Shown: positions 33,756-45,617, counted from the first letter of the stretch. The stretch: DNA of 64,000 nt from Ypsolopha sequella (GCA_934047225.1 OW203986.1:25795221-25859220); one strand, 5' to 3'. A program made the numbers and translations. The notes: a model not told the origin generated them from the sequence alone.

Positions 33756-34907
33756 TTAACGTCAATATACAACAGCGTGCGGGCGTTTTCTTTTATATCA
33801 TATTATTGACGTGCTCAAAAATTTGAACCACATACTCTTGTACTGAACCACTTTCATAGAAAAACATTTAAAACAAGATGAAAAAAAAAATACATCTCCA
33901 TATTATTTAATAGCTACACGTCATAGTTGAGTAATAAGCACATAAATAAAACAGGTGGCGAAGTAACGGGTGAAGGCAAACTAAACTTGTGCGTAGATGA
34001 AGAAAAAAGCTAATACTAAAATTATTTAATAGACATGTATAAAATTTTTCATTCATTAGAGAGATTTAAAATAATTAGGATTATTTAGTTTTAATTTTAG
34101 GTATACATTTTTTTGTTATTTAATTATTGAAGTTGTTATGTCATAAATAATTAAATTTGGAATATATTAAAATTAAGAACCGTAGGTATTCATAATGTAA
34201 CCAACGATGAGTAAAAATGAGCTACAAAACGTAAGTTTCGTTACCACAAACCCTCTAACCGTATAAACCAGAATACTACCACAATCACAGAAAGGTAGTG
34301 ACCGCCATTAAACTCCTATTATGCGTTAGTCTCAATTACCTTGGGTCTTCGTATTACCTTAATCCGGGACTTAAGTGTAATTAAACTGTTAGCTTATTTT
34401 CTTTCCCGTTTTCTTCTTATTTTTTGTGATTTCGGGAAAAGCTAGCCTTAGCGGTCGATTTAATCTGGAGGGTTTTAATTGTTAATTAAGGTAGTAGGAT
34501 TATAAAGTTAAATTTGTTTTTGGACTGTAACAGGATTAAATTTAAATGTCTTTGAAATTACCTGTTTTGTGGGAAAATGTGAGGTTCGATCAATATCCTT
34601 TCGATCAATATCATTAAATTTCAGTTCTTTTTTTTTTCAAATTTGTCCGTGATGATAGTTTTCAAATTTTTTTGATTCTACCTATTTTATTAAGAATGGA
34701 TAATAAAAAGTAGATTTTGTTATCTTCATTGTTTAAAATACTTTTCCTCCAAGACCCATTGAACCTGGCATGCACTGTATTGTATACAAGTACAAATGAA
34801 CTATATGAGTATTTCCTGTAAATGCAGGTGGCGTACATAAGAAAACAAGCCTTTTTTATGTAATTAAATTACACTTAAATTTCACCACAAAGACTTTCCT
34901 TTCTAGA
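33756..34907. other. No supported feature
   Basis: AT-rich unassigned sequence. No element ends or motif-bearing frames were seen. Confidence 0.4.
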
Positions 34908-35060
34908 ACAATAAAATAAAATAAAATAAATAAGAAAAATCATTTATTTCAGAACACGGTTCCATAAAAATTCAATTCAACATAATAAGATTACAAAAGA
35001 CTCAATTACACAGTTATGTCAATAAAATTAGAATAAAAATAAAATTAGAATAAAGAAAAT
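34908..35060 (-). repeat. Probable LINE 3' tail, minus orientation
   Basis: Starting at an (AATAA)n run (34911-34932), the sequence reads CATTTATTTCAGAACACGG, a pattern I recall from the reversed 3' ends of lepidopteran LINEs. Its orientation agrees with the LINE coding remnant at 35395-35660, so both may derive from one insertion. Confidence 0.4.
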
Positions 35061-35394
35061 CCAGTGTTGGACCCACTACTTTCAGGATGGTATTGTGGCT
35101 TCCGCACACTCTATGCCCCAAATACACAATAACCCAAAAATTCCAACAACATAACACATTTCCCGAAAACTTAAAATCGATTTACAATTACCGTACACAT
35201 ATCACTCGAGACATAGGAAAGGAAAGCTAATTTAAGTGGCCATATATCAGTGCGAGCGCCACTTCAGACTCGAGTACTATCCGGTAATGTTCGAAGCGGT
35301 TCCATTCGATTCGATGAATCGATTCCGACGCCTCTCCTCAGTGTGTACACGCGTGAGTCTGGCTGAGTCTGAGCTGATATTGGTAATGGATCGT

Positions 35395-35660
35395 CTTATT
35401 ATCTGATCTTACTAATACTCTGCAGATTGTCCATTCCACTAAAATTCCGAGACTTGAAAAAGTGGTTTAATATGCTAAAAGAAGCTGATGGCATTGCTTG
35501 TAGCCAGTGTCTGGCCTCGTGCTCCCTGACAGCAAGGAGACGGGTGCGCTTCACAGGGCTCATGGCAGTTTCCAGAAGGTTTTGTTGTGTTTACCTGCAG
35601 AGCCGCTCGTCCCATAATTTTGGGAGTTCAAGACAATGGGCAGGGGTTCGCCTTTACAAG
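35395..35660 (-). pseudogene. LINE reverse-transcriptase ORF C-terminal fragment
   Basis: On the minus strand, about 35640-35430 translates to a segment with KLWDERLC, then a stop, then LLETAMSPVKRTRLLAV and HEARHWLQAMPSAS. The pattern W-D-x-P-L-C ... ARLLAV.E.E.G.WLQA.PS is familiar from the C-terminal part of non-LTR element ORF2 proteins; I do not assign the clade. At least one in-frame stop and a frameshift upstream show it is dead. Opposing plus-strand open frames are by-products. Confidence 0.6.
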
Positions 35661-35894
35661 CTAGCGTCCATACATATCTGGCCTCTGTCAGGCTCAATGC
35701 TTCAACGTCAGCGAGTGACGGGCTAATTATATTACCGAAGAGAGCTTCGGTACCATTTACGGAGGACAGGAAGGCAGGGAGTGCTACACTTGAAATTTTC
35801 CTGATTCCTACACCACCGAAGCGAACGGGGACATTTCACTTTATTTTCTTCCAATTCATGTTATTATAATAATTACAATTTACCAATCGAGTAA

Positions 35895-36250
35895 CAGGTG
35901 GTAGAGCTGATGACGGGCTCGACTGTGGAGGTACTACCATCTTACTTGGAGACCCCCTCGAAGTAATTCGGGGGGAGTAAGAGGATAGCTCACAGGCAAA
36001 AAACCAGGTGGCTCACCATGCCTGTGACCGATGGATGGCAGTATGTCCATCCCTAATAGCCGGGTCTTATATGGAACAGACTGGTGATGGGCAGCGGCGT
36101 CACTGGTGCGAGGGTTCCAGCACCACGCTCACAAACCTGCCTACCCAGCGTGTGTGAGTATGGGCAATTCTTCCAGGATGACCGCCGGGAGTGGCAAAGT
36201 CCTGGAAATTATGTCCAGCAGTGGACAAACTAGGCTGATGGATGGATGGA
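35895..36250 (+). repeat. SINE-like repeat with RTE-type 3' end, copy 2
   Basis: A full-length member: GGTGGTAGAGCTGATG start, CTCGACTGTGGAGGTAC, CCATCCCTAATAGCCGGG, GGGTTCCAGCACC and a GTCCAGCAGTGGACAAACTA end followed by GGCTGATGGATGG. The last segment resembles the 3' end of RTE LINEs, so an RTE enzyme may mobilise it. The 70-95-codon frames within are by-products. Confidence 0.8.
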
Positions 36251-36485
36251 CCCATCGAGTCACTATTCCGTGTGCCTTCGACTTGGCTTTTTTTAATTCG
36301 TCATCAAATCTGGTTATTAAAAAAACATAAATAAAATATATTCATGATCAGTTAAGAGTGCACGGTGGCTAGTCGCACCCGGCACTTCATCCTGGTTTAA
36401 TGCGGACCGAAATGCGTTGGAGTAGCGCCTCGGAATTCCGGGTATGTTTGTGGCTCACCTATCTATCTACCTCTAGGTATAATTA

Positions 36486-37040
36486 GTGCTGCTCGCTGGA
36501 AACACAATATTAAATTGGTAGGATTTGTAAACTACGTAAATAAGCGTTAGCATAAACAAAGGTAAAATACAATACTCCTTTCGCACTCCGCCCGAAAGGG
36601 ACTACACCATAGCTGGAGCTCCGCTTGCACGAGTCTCACAAATACGAGACCTAGGACTGACACTTGACAGTGGACTGACTCTTAATGAACACATTGTGCT
36701 GATTTGTAAAAAAAGCCTATAAATCACTAGGCTTTGTAATGAGACAAACTGCAAGGTTTAAAGATCCGAGACCCATTGTAGCCTTATAAAATGCCTATGT
36801 GAGAAGTAAATTAGAGTTCAACGCAATCATCCGGGACCCACATGAGGAAAAATACAAGCTCATGATGAAAAAAGTCCAACGTAAATTTGCTCGATATCTA
36901 TATAACAAAAATGTATGGGTATTATCCATACTTATTCCCATCAATTCTCGTGGTCGGAATGGTAGGGGTAGACACCCTAGAGCTGAGACGTAAGCTAGCG
37001 CTATTAGTGCACTATTATCTGCTGTTATACAACCGAGTAG
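36486..37040 (+). pseudogene. Jockey/CR1-like LINE ORF2 C-terminal region, part 1
   Basis: Translation shows a reverse-transcriptase thumb and C-terminal region: an INKGK box, DYTIAGAPLARVSQIRDLGL, SGLTLNEHI, AYVRSKLEFNAIIRDPHEEK and VQRKFARYLY, then YGYYPYLFPS and TLELRRKLALL. One frameshift near 36705, in-frame stops and point changes mark it as dead. The frame is interrupted at 37040 by a 632-bp insertion and resumes at 37678. It is 5' truncated, as usual for LINEs. Confidence 0.8.
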
Positions 37041-37672
37041 TGTAACGTTATTTATTTATGATTATAAATAAGTTAATTTCTATATATATATTTTTTAATA
37101 AAGAAATGTCGATTCATTTAAATAATATCGACTTTTACCCTGCACTATTACGCTGTTCACTCTTTCGTTCGTTCGTGGGAGTCCCAAAACGAAGTGGTTA
37201 TATTGTCTTTGGGAGTCCCTGAATGACCGCGGTGATAGACAGTCGCGTCATTTATCTTGTATGCGCCAGTAGACTGACGTCACCCGTAACGGTTATTATA
37301 TTGTTAACATTTTTTGGCTCGTTGACTAGCCTAAAACTAAATATATATTTATAAAAATCATATAATTGTTTATAGTGTTATCCTGCCCCGTTTTGGGGTC
37401 CAAAGTCCGGGCCATAAAGACCCGCCACTCACGGTGCTTCACCTCGGAAGCAGGAAGTCATCAACGTTCCCGCTACTGGAGCCTCTTGCTGATCCCACCA
37501 GACGTAGGGGAGTACCTACCCGTAACGTCGTAGAATTAAAGAATTGAACCAGTGTGTAGGGCAAACGAACCTGTTATTTACAATTATTAAAAATATATAT
37601 ATATTCCTTGTTTTAGTAAAGTCATATGTGTAGATATTTCATCCCTTATGCCTCTTCAAGGCTAAGTGCGAC
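37041..37672. mobile_element. Solo LTR inserted in the LINE
   Basis: A 632-bp segment beginning TGTAACG and ending GCGACA (TG...CA) is bounded by AGTAG on both sides (37036-37040 and 37673-37677). Removing it with one AGTAG rejoins the LINE frame exactly at the codons for NRV and DDPA. It contains a TATATATA stretch and AATAAA near 37100 and has no internal coding region. This is the structure left when an LTR retrotransposon recombines between its LTRs. It is unrelated to the BEL/Pao LTR in this window. Confidence 0.75.
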
Positions 37673-38043
37673 AGTAGACGACCCCGCTGCCCTCGCGGGC
37701 TGCGCGCTGGCGGCAACGAACAGGTACGCCATGTTACGGTCACGCCTGCTCTTTGCGACGGGTGTGGTACGCACACAGCATGCTCGTTTTGCGCCCACCT
37801 TCCACGCGTGTACCCTGCTAAATCTGCTCCTGAATAAATACCCAGAAATTGACATTTTTAATATTTGTTTATCAAAATTTGTTCTTCTTGTTAGAATTTT
37901 TTTAAGCATTTAGTTTCATAAGTGTTAAAATTGTGTTAAAACCTGTGTTAAAATTTGTTAATGTGTTAATAACTTAGCTTACGAGTTGGTGAAAGTCACT
38001 GTTAGTAGGCTAAGGTTCTAAAGTAAAATAAATAAATAAATAA
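37673..38043 (+). pseudogene. Jockey/CR1-like LINE ORF2 C-terminus, part 2, and 3' UTR
   Basis: The frame resumes with DDPAALAG, RSRLLFATG, VVRTQHARFAPTF and LLNLLLNKYPEIDIFN, matching the usual end of Jockey/CR1-type ORF2 (Arg-Thr-x-x-x ... Leu-Leu-Asn ... Asp-Ile-Phe). A short 3' UTR follows and ends in TAAAATAAATAAATAAATAA (about 38024-38043), a typical LINE tail. Confidence 0.75.
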
Positions 38044-39040
38044 TACGTGGAAAACAAAACAAAATAATGTAGATTTCGGCGGCGGGTTCGAGTCCTTTAG
38101 TAGCACAGTATGTCTCGATAAGCCGTTAGTCTCAGCTAACATTGATGGATAGTCGACAAAAGACGGAACGCTTGTTGCTTGCATCCAGAATATTGCCGTT
38201 GAATCTCTGCACTCGTCCACAGGGTAGTGGTTTAAAGCACGGAACCCAGATTGCTGTACCTGTCTCTTCGAAGTACACATACTTCAACAAAAACATCCAC
38301 ACGATAATTAATATGTAGTCACCTGAATATCAACCTTTGGTAACCCTTATAGCCATACCTTTATGGAATGAAATGAACCTCTCATGATATATTATTTTTG
38401 TACCTACTGGTAATATATACTATACCCATTAAAAAGAAAAAAATATTATAATGAGCTGACCCTAACCTACTCCGACCAAAAAGTTATCACACTTTTTTGA
38501 ACAACTTAAAAGTTTCTTGCTGCCTAATTTATATTTATGAATTTATTACATGATTAAAATTAGAACGGAGCTACGAAGAGAAGAATTACCTAAATTTTTC
38601 TCTTAAGAAACCCCTGAATGTAAAGATAACACCAAATAAATTAAAACTACAAGTTTGAAGTTGACATTTTCACATTTAATGTTGTTGGAAATTGCCACTT
38701 TATTTTATTTTGAACGTAAAATTTCATGAATTTCTGGCAATAACATCATACAATTAAACACACGACTTGTTCAGTATGTGACACGAGTTTATGTAAAAGT
38801 CATTAATAAATTAATTATACTTACGCGTAGAGGTAGGGGGTATAATTTGGCACCCCAGTTTAGTTTTCCCATGTAAAACATTGTTGTGACGTTTATTTTA
38901 CTATATATATATATATATAGTAAAATAATATAGAAAACTAAAACCTGCCTAAAATATAACTATTTAATCTAAAAATGCTAAAAATAGATATATTACAAAC
39001 TAAACTAAACATTGTTTATATTCGATAATGGCAAACGACT
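38044..39040. other. Unassigned; (TA)n palindrome inside
   Basis: At about 38897-38928, TTTTACTATATATATATATATATAGTAAAA-like sequence forms a palindrome around a (TA)n run. Nothing else was recognised. Confidence 0.4.
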
Positions 39041-39259
39041 TTATTTGCAAAAATCGCACACATAATCATCATTTTTACATGATGTACAGATATGCTGCGC
39101 CCACAGACCAAAAATCGAGCATTCTATACACACTTCACCCATATGGTCATTGGAATACAGTTCTTGGCACAATGACATGTGACGTGTCATCATCATACGG
39201 AACTTCACGTTCAAACGAAATGTTAGGAATTTTCGAGGCAGAATTATTACCAAAACCAT
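39041..39259 (-). other. Small Cys-rich open frame of unknown nature
   Basis: A 72-codon minus-strand frame ends with three CX2C pairs spaced CX2C-X10-CX2C-X6-CX2C, resembling a zinc-binding tail such as those closing some transposases. I do not recognise the family. No flanking domain, promoter or splice site supports a gene. It may be the end of a decayed transposase or chance. Confidence 0.25.
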
Positions 39260-39380
39260 GATGGAGGGCCAGTTTACCCTTCATCCTTCATTTTTTTTTA
39301 AACGTCGATCAAAAACAAATAGGTTTCCCCAAGCAGTTTTCCTTCACCGTTCAGCAAGTGGTAAGTATCAGGTAAGTATC

Positions 39381-39668
39381 AGGTAGAGCTGATGCCGGGC
39401 TCGACTGTGGAGGTACCACCATCTTACTTGGAGAGTAAGAGGACAGCTCACAGGCAAAAAAACAGGAGGCCCACCATGCCTGGGACCGATGGATGGCGGT
39501 ATATCCATCCCTAATAGCCGGGCCGTGCGAGGGTTCCGGCACCGCGCTCACCAACCCGCCTGCCCAGCGTGTGTGAGTATGGGCAATTCTTCCAGGATGA
39601 CCGCCGGGAGTCCTGGAAAGGCTTATGTCCAGCAGTGGACGAACTAGGCTGTTGGATGGATGGATGAT
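39381..39668 (+). repeat. SINE-like repeat with RTE-type 3' end, copy 3
   Basis: It matches 48366-48722 with internal deletions (the GACCCC...GTAATTCGGGG part and the ATGGAACAGACTGGTGATGG part are missing). It ends GTCCAGCAGTGGACGAACTA then GGCTGTTGGATGG. Confidence 0.8.
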
Positions 39669-40043
39669 GTGTTTACATTGTTGATGTGCCTTTTCTAATA
39701 AATAAATAAATACAAGTAGATCACTTAGATTTTAAATTACCAAAACAAAGCACACATAATGTCTGGCTAAAATGAAATTTTATCTAATTAAAAGCCTATT
39801 GCCGCGTATCATTTTATGCATTAACCGTTTAATAGTCAAAATAATGGGCTGAAACTGTGTTCCATGTCCTAACTATAAATTATGTGCCACTGGACATGGT
39901 ACTGTGCTGTAAATTCAGACTTTAATGAACCATTAGGTTGAATTAGCGTAATGACACGGCCCTAGTCTACACCTAGTAGAGAATTTGCGTCGTAAAGATA
40001 ATGGATTGGGTGATACTCTACTAAGTCGGATTAAGAATGTAGA

Positions 40044-40412
40044 ATGGTAGGCATGTATTTATATATGTAACCTATTAGTATGTAGTATATATAGGATATA
40101 TAGTATATAGGATTTGGTCGGCCGCCTGGATTCGTGCTGGGGGCTCGGTTGGTGATCATTGAACCTTTTCCTGGTCCCTGGCTGGGTCTCCGGTATGGGT
40201 TCGGGCGGTTGATTGGATTTCACCTGGTATAATATATATTTTACCTATCATTTTAATCGTATATATATTGCTACATAAATTAAATAAACCTTTAATCTAG
40301 TTCATGTACATTTATTATTTTATTACATATATTTTTATAAGATAAAATTTTGACTTGTGAAACGTGTATTATATATTCCTACTTTGCAAAATAAACTATT
40401 TGAATTTGAATA
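40044..40412 (+). repeat. Interspersed repeat with GAATTT-type tail, copy d
   Basis: It is the reverse complement of the 3' half of 6251-6846: GGCATGTATTTATATATGTA, the GC-rich core GGCCGCCTGGATTCGTGC, then TTAAATAAACCTTTAAT and the end TTTGCAAAATAAACTATTTG with a GAATTTGAA tail. Confidence 0.8.
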
Positions 40413-40731
40413 ACATGAATTTGTATTTTGAGACTGCTGTCTCTTCTACTGCTATTAAGAATGCAATGTTTGTATGCTTACAATAAAGAACCCCGAATAG
40501 AAAAGGCAGATTATTTAGATTTTTAGATGTAAAAAACAAGCGGCCATCAGGTGCGGTAATACTCACTGCAAAAAAGGCAATTTTAAAAGAAAAATAATAT
40601 ATTCATTTTTGGAACAATGTTCCTTATCGCTTGTTTGACTCCAAACACTTGACGAATGAGAGCTAGGCCGAAAAAAAATGTAAGGCTTCAACCATCACGA
40701 CACTTTTTCTTTACAGCCATGCATCTAAACT
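40413..40731. other. No supported feature
   Basis: Short unassigned spacer. No motif was recognised. Confidence 0.4.
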
Positions 40732-40980
40732 GGTCGCAAGATCTCGCTGCTCGCGAAGTCTTAAAAAGCGTTTTGCGTAGTGTTGTGCTTGCGTCAAGCA
40801 ACTATCGATATAACTAAAATAGTGAGTAACGTATGCGCTTCAAAACAATAAGAAGACGATCAAGAGATAACGGTCACTTTTATTATTTATTTATTAATGA
40901 AGGTAATTACGATGCTGATGACAATTAATGTTATTTAATAATTATTTGTTATTGTTTATCATTATAGTTTTTGTTTTTAT
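40732..40980 (+). repeat. Two-copy dispersed repeat (partner 62240-62512)
   Basis: Both copies contain CAAGATCT.GCTGC, TAGTGTTGTGCTTGCGTC, CTATCGATA.AACTAAAATA, GTGAG.AACGTATGCG.TTCA and AGATAACGGT.ACTTTTATTA, with about 80 percent identity by eye. They are in the same orientation, 21.5 kb apart. The family is not recognised. Confidence 0.7.
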
Positions 40981-41086
40981 GATCTTTTTAAGCTTTGAAT
41001 CGATTGTTAACATTTCTTTGAGTTATGTTGATGTAATCGAATACTATTTTAAGTATTTTATCATGTTCAGTCAAGTTGGTACTCCT

Positions 41087-41330
41087 GATTTTTCCAGCCA
41101 ATAGGAAACAGTCCCGCTAACTAACTCAATATGCCGCTATATAAGTTGAAACATAGAGGAGCGGGGCTCTTTTTGAACTGGCAGACGACGACCACCTTAC
41201 ACGAAAAGACTTGAAATAAGTTACCGAAATATATTCGTCCTAAGTATCTGTGCTCCTGAGAATTTAATTTAATACACGAAAAGATATGGAGTGAGAATAT
41301 TCTTTCTACGTGACTTCACCACACGCTAAT
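41087..41330 (+). promoter_or_regulatory. Promoter-like segment, possibly an LTR remnant
   Basis: CCAATAGG at about 41099 is followed about 45 bp later by CTATATAAG (near 41139) and then a GC-richer leader. This CCAAT-TATA spacing resembles a pol II promoter such as those in LTRs. No coding region follows, no LTR ends are visible, and no partner LTR was found. Confidence 0.3.
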
Positions 41331-41692
41331 GGTATGAATTTGCTACGTAATCTTTCAAAGTACGAGTACACATTAGTATATATGTTTGTGTATTGCAGAT
41401 AGGTACAACCAATTTTTGCAAACAACCTGCACGCAAGCAAAACTTGATGCAATGCTACTTTCTTTCAATAAAATGAAGCCGTGTTTGTGACTTTATTCTG
41501 TGGTAATGTTTGCAATTCTATTTTATTCACTCCAATATCCAATTGAATGTTGAATAACTGCCTTCGTATGACTTCAGCCTCGTGAATGCATTTGTCTTCT
41601 TTGTTGTCAAGAAAGTACAGTTCTGTTGTACCAGCATAACAATTAAAAATGACACGATCTATACACCCGAAGGGAAGTCAGATGGGTTTGAG

Positions 41693-41795
41693 GTTCAGCA
41701 AGTGGTAAGTAAACAAATACTGTGCACATAAATTCCAATAAACTCATTGGTGCATGCTTGATCAGCAGGATTCGATCCCGGGTCTCAAGACAAGA
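41693..41795 (-). repeat. tRNA-Lys-like SINE, copy 3 (truncated)
   Basis: On the minus strand it retains CTTGAGACCCGGGATCGAAT (B box) and the body block ATGAGTTTATTGGAATTTAT. The A-box half is missing. It is preceded by TTCAGCAAGTGGTAAGTA, which also occurs at 39350. Confidence 0.7.
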
Positions 41796-42149
41796 CAACT
41801 ACTTTTTATTGAACATAATAAACAAATCAGGTAGAAGAACAAACTTATGAAAGAAGGTAACAATTGGCGGCCTTATCACTTGTAGCGATTTCTTCCAGAC
41901 AACCTTTGGGTGGAAATAAATTGTTGGAAAAAATAACGCAAAATAAATAATAATAATTAAATGGATAGCAAATACCTAAAATAAATACACAAGTATAACA
42001 TTGTAATACAAATACTTAGAATACGATAAATATATACACTAAAATATATTAAAAAAAATTAAAATATAATACGTAAACCAAAAGTAAATAAATATTAGTA
42101 GCAGAAGTAGCGATTTAACAAATATTTACGAAGAAAGTAAATTATCCTT

Positions 42150-42833
42150 AAGACATATGTATGTCCCCCCCCCCCCCCCGTTATCTCCGAAACTGGTAGA
42201 CCGAAAAATATGAAAAAAATATCAATTACAGATCATAACTGGTCAATTACAGGAAAATAATAGCGATTAAAAAAAATTGGGCACAAATTGATTTTGGCTA
42301 CATAATATTTAATTGCATTTATTTCGCAAAATCCTTGAAAAACCACAAATAAATTTATGTCCTCCCCCCCCTAACCTCCAAAACTGGTGGACCAAAAAAC
42401 ATGAAAAGTATGTCAATTACAGAACTGGCCAATTACAGGAAAACTATAGCGATTAAAAAAAAATTGAGTGCAAATGAAAAATATAAAATGAAGTAATAAA
42501 ATAAATTAAAAAAAATATTTTATAAAAATACAATATGGATATCAAATTGTTGGTATTAAAAAGTATATATAGTTTATAAGAATATATAGTTTGGCTAGAT
42601 TTAATTGCATCAATTTCGCGAAATCCTTGAAAAATCACAAAAAAATGTAGGTATGTCGCCCTCTCCCTTATCTCCAAAAAAAATCATGGTAATATGTGTT
42701 TACGTAAAGATTACAGGAAAAATAAAGCGGTTGAGAAATTCACGAAAAAAATGACAAAATTAAATTTATCATCCACAATACGGAACCCTAGGTGCGCGAG
42801 TCTGACTCGCACTTGGCCGGTTTTTTTTTTAGT
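42150..42833 (+). repeat. GTCT-block family 3' end with three internal direct repeats
   Basis: The right end (42777-42833) is the family's ACGGAACCCTAGGTGCGCGA, TCTGACTCGCACTTGGCCGG and poly-T. Upstream are three imperfect direct repeats at about 42160, 42355 and 42650, each with a C-rich block, TCTCC.AAACTGGT..ACC, TCAATTACAG and TACAGGAAAA.TA. The first contains a run of about 15 C at 42165-42179. It is non-coding. Confidence 0.65.
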
Positions 42834-42876
42834 TAATTTCTCTAACGCGATCGAGATAATGAGAGGCCCTCGGTTG
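42834..42876 (-). repeat. Block shared with the leader of the THAP-like exon
   Basis: Its reverse complement, CCTCTCATTA...CGCGTTAGAGAAATTAACT, matches 58683-58722 just upstream of the THAP-like ATG at 58726. It directly follows the poly-T end of the GTCT-block repeat. Confidence 0.55.
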
Positions 42877-43170
42877 TAGCGAATTTAACTTCTTAAAACC
42901 TTCCAAAGGACATGTTTAATCATCTCATCTACCTTCATGTGTCCAAAATATTCTCGTTACAAGTAATCTATCTTTTGTTCGTTCATTATACAATTTTCTG
43001 GGCCACAAGCTGTAATTTAATCTGGTCATTGTAGATGTTTCGCGTGGTATCCCTGGTGACATGTTTTACAGTATAATTTGATACCCCTTGACAAGGGTGG
43101 CCATTATCATTTGAGTATTGTTTATTACTTTAAGGCTTTACGAAGCGCTTGTTAATAATTTAAACTGTTT

Positions 43171-43252
43171 AAGGGCGCTCAAACAAAAATCATTTACATC
43201 CACGAAATATCATGGAAAACTGTTTCTCCTGGGCAGCCACTCTATAAAAAGT
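43171..43252 (+). repeat. Inverted-pair repeat, left member
   Basis: AAGGGCGCTCAAACAAAA, ATCCACGA, GGAAAACTGTTTCTCCTGGG and AGCCACTCTATAAAAAGT recur as the reverse complement at 44581-44659. The pair flanks the interspersed repeat at 43796-44406. Confidence 0.7.
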
Positions 43253-43795
43253 AAACTTTATACGAAAATTAACATTATATCATTGCAGTATAGAAACGCA
43301 GAAAGAAAAGTAAATCTGGATGTTGCTCTCGTGTGACACATACAACTTTTTACCTCACTAGCGAGAAAACACAGATGTATAGACACTCTTTTCGAACGAA
43401 CTTATAAGAATTCAATGGTTTTTTTCTTTAAGCAATACACCATATAAAAATATTGCACATAAAATAAAACGTAAGGAGTGTTATGGAGTATTGATTCCCA
43501 AAAGCCGCGAAAAATCGTAAAATCTCTGATAAACCGATCGAAAACCCAAAACGTAACCATCGCCCGGGAGTTTTACTCTATCTATCCGTTACCGGATTCC
43601 ATACACATTGGGAAGCCATACACAGGATTTTGAGAAGTTTACCTTGTCTAGGGTATTCAACAAGCTGTGAGGCTGTGTATATCCTCCCATTCTAATGTTT
43701 GTGGTCTCTCTTTCTCTTGAGCAAAGGATATGGAGATTTTGAACAATTCGCAGTGTTCTTAATTTGAAACACTTTTCTTCACTGTTTAAAACCAA

Positions 43796-44406
43796 ATTCA
43801 AATTCAATTCAAATTCAAATAGTTTATTTTGCAAAGTAGGTAAATAAAATACACATTTCACAAGTCAAAATTTAATCTTATAAAAAAAAAAAATTGTAAC
43901 AAAATAATAAATGTACATGAACTAGATTAAAGGTTTATTTAATTTATGTAGCAATATATTATATACGATTAAAATTATAGGTAAAATATATATTATACAA
44001 GGTGAAATCCAATCAAACGCCCGAACCCATACCGGAGACCCGGCCAGGGACCAGGAACAAGGTTCAATGGTCACAAACCGAGACCCCAGCACGAATCCAG
44101 GCGTCCGACCAAATCCCATCCTATATACTACATACTAATAAGGTTACATATATAAATACATGCCTACCTCCGCCCATTCGATTAGTCTTGCTAAGAAGAA
44201 CGGGCAAGAAACTTAGCAAGATCATGTCTTTTTTTTTAACATGAAACTTATACTAAACAACAAATGACTTCTATCTACTTTAACCAAGGGATAATAAAAT
44301 ACAAGACAGCAGGAATTCAGGTTAATGAAAAAAAAGAAAAACATATATATCTTTGCCTACCTGTCTCATACAGTCTATTTCCTTTTACAGTCTGTAATTA
44401 ATTAAT
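43796..44406 (-). repeat. Interspersed repeat with GAATTT-type tail, copy b
   Basis: The longest copy of the family, collinear with 6251-6846. Reversed, it ends with TTTGCAAAATAAACTATTTG and (GAATTT)n. A 65-codon minus-strand frame (43922-44119) matches the 64-codon frame of copy a at most positions, as expected from shared descent. Confidence 0.85.
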
Positions 44407-44580
44407 TTTAACTATTTAGAGGAATGACAAGTTAGGTAATTATACTAATTAATTAAATTATAACCTACTACCATGACAAATATCATTTTCACCGTAACAA
44501 TAAAACCAGTGAGAAAAAATCGATTTTGCTACTGGTTTTAAGCAACAAGGTGCGCTTTTTGAGCTAGTGAGGTGAAAATA

Positions 44581-44659
44581 CTTTTTATAGAGTGGCTGAC
44601 CAGGAGAAACAGTTTTCCAAGTTGAATCGTGGATTTCACTATTTTGTTTGAGTGCCCTT
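44581..44659 (-). repeat. Inverted-pair repeat, right member
   Basis: Reverse complement of 43171-43252 with a few differences and a small indel near the centre. Confidence 0.7.
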
Positions 44660-45617
44660 AAGAGGCGGTTTTCCAGGTTTGTAACAAAACATGAAGCATA
44701 ATTGTAACGGCCTAAACGCAACTTTTAGCTTAAAAAAAAATATCTTTATGCATAAACATATTTTTCATGTTATTAAAATAGCTATAAAACAATTGGCTTT
44801 TATAGTCGTGATACCAGCCGTAAATTCCTAAAATAATCTAATATTTCTTAATTATCTAATAATTTTCTTTTGGAAAATCCAATTATTTTGAAACTACCAT
44901 AATATACTTGAAAATATGTTTATGCATAAATCAAATTTTTTGCAATAAGTTTTTTTAGCTAATCGTTGTATTTTGGCCGTTATAATTATTTCTTCATATT
45001 TTGTTGCAAATCCGGGGAATCGACCCTTAAGGAATTTTGTTTATGTTGGAAACAAAGATACCCCAGTATGATTATCTCTTAATTTGCAAGATAGATCCGA
45101 GCCACGATCTGGACTGTAAGCTATTTTTTCTTAGCAATAATGGAAAAGAAAGGGTTAAGTAATAAATAAAAATTGTGAAGTGATAATAATCTTCTACTAG
45201 GTATTTAAAAACAAAGGGATTTATGAAAACACTTCATTAACGTAAATTATGAAGAGCAAAACACGTATTTTATTCGCGCTTCCTACCGCGAATCGTTTGG
45301 CATAATCTGCCAACGTAACATTCCTCAACCGCGTTCTTAGTATAGTCAGTTTACACAGTGGGGCAATACGAGACAATAAAAACACAATTCATATTCGGTT
45401 TGCATTACAGCGGACACTTAGAGAGCGCGGAGGAAGCAATAATCGTAAACTGCACTACATATTTCCGCGAGAAACGCAGAGGTTTGCTCACCCCAGGGCG
45501 GGGTTGGTGCGGAAATGTACATGGATATAATAGAAATAGTTTTTTTTTTTTCTAGAATGTAGGTACATGTCGTCTTGACACACATCTTCGAAGGGGCGTC
45601 GTGTCACTGGCATGCTT
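44660..45617. other. No supported feature
   Basis: AT-rich DNA without recognised elements. Confidence 0.4.
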
